Assembly (NCBI GenBank): GCA_903859815.1
Contig: CAIOOA010000094.1
Span: 1 to 44,416, forward strand
Source: an uncultured Methylococcaceae bacterium
GTDB taxonomy: Bacteria > Pseudomonadota > Gammaproteobacteria > Methylococcales > Methylococcaceae
Length of the DNA stretch: 44,416 nt
Reading direction: 5' to 3'
Of this stretch, positions 44,054-44,416 are shown in pieces. The notes under the pieces were generated by a model. It had not been told where the DNA came from. It was given only the letters and a program-made list of their open reading frames with translations, and did not search any database. Every line of letters starts with the position of its first letter. The first letter of the stretch is position 1. A program made the position numbers and the translations under genes.

Positions 44054-44337
44054 CTACCAAGACTGCTTATCATCTACTGCGGCAAGGTGCAAAAACAAAT
44101 GGACGCACTCAAAAGCCAATACACCTTCAAACTGGTTCCGATTCCAGTCTTGGGTTCAGAATCACAAAGTCTGGTGGTGAAAATCGGCTGTCTGCTGCAA
44201 ACCCAATCCAAAGGCATGGCATTTGGGTTGACCCTGCGCGACCAAGGATAGTCTATTGGAATCGGCACGTCATATCGGGTGTGATTAAAAGTGATGCGGG
44301 TATAGAATTCCCTATAAATTTCTGCCATCCAACTCCT

Positions 44338-44416
44338 ATGAAGCCCACCATGCCTACCCTTGATGAACAAGATATCGTCTTATTGCAACGGATCAAACGC
44401 CATCCGCTGTTGCGCG
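44338..44416 (+). CDS. Possible start of a gene running off the window
   Basis: ATG 44338 opens a frame (MKPTMPTLDEQDIVLLQRIK) to the window end; ATG 44350 is the alternative. The composition reads like a protein N-terminus, but there is no Shine-Dalgarno and no family can be named from 26 residues. Confidence 0.35.
   Translation, partial: MKPTMPTLDEQDIVLLQRIKRHPLLR

Noticed and set aside
1-44416. CRISPR array
   Set aside because: No regularly spaced direct repeats with unique spacers were seen; the repeats found are single inverted pairs.

Overview
The window is a 44.4 kb stretch of a gammaproteobacterial chromosome, at moderate GC by eye. This rests on the housekeeping gene order (trkA-ntrX-ntrY-DUF4390-rsmB-fmt-def, divergent from LysM-dprA-smg-topA-tsaC) and on ispB, nadA, cysB, a 7Fe ferredoxin, rnd and lpxB. 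A large inorganic-carbon uptake locus suggests a chemoautotroph or CO2-using organism of the Methylococcales or sulfur-oxidiser type. The genus cannot be fixed from the sequence alone, and no RuBisCO or carboxysome gene lies in the window.

Layout. 1-404 holds decayed gene ends. 405-9239 (minus) is a tightly overlapping operon reading def, fmt, rsmB, DUF4390, ntrY, ntrX, trkA and a methyltransferase: N-terminal protein processing, rRNA methylation, an NtrYX-type two-component system and K+ uptake control. 9445-16176 (plus) holds LysM protein, dprA, smg, topA, tsaC and ispB, then tRNA-Pro(CGG). 16267-16850 is a decayed spacer. 16851-17948 is nadA, convergent with a minus-strand block. That block holds an amino-acid permease, a glycosyltransferase-GtrA fusion and the main point of interest, a five-gene cluster at 20557-30016. 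The cluster encodes a DabA (DUF2309) protein, a short ND5/NuoL-like DabB candidate and three further NuoM-like proton-channel subunits. DAB systems usually need only DabA plus one antiporter-like subunit, so four such subunits imply a larger, complex-I-like bicarbonate-accumulating machine. One of the four has lost the key charged residues of its proton channel.

30194-35830 (minus) carries a PilZ-like protein, an APH/P-loop kinase fusion, rnd, cysB, the 7Fe ferredoxin and an inositol-monophosphatase family protein. 36041-42107 (plus) carries a quinone oxidoreductase, a Sel1-repeat protein, an L,D-transpeptidase lipoprotein, an ABM-domain protein, lpxB and a c-type cytochrome lipoprotein.

The right end is rich in non-coding structure. 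There is a 132-bp MITE-like element that splits a small ORF, with exact in-frame restoration on its removal. Between lpxB and the cytochrome lies an AT-rich stretch with DnaA boxes, three of them phased at 12 bp, which looks like a replication origin or other DnaA-binding locus. A 141-bp palindromic repeat, a tRNA-Arg(CCT) with a strong terminator, and a HAD-hydrolase gene flanked by about 225-bp inverted repeats follow. The outer repeat carries a second copy of the last codons of the HAD gene in frame, so recombination between the arms would flip the gene and leave it intact.
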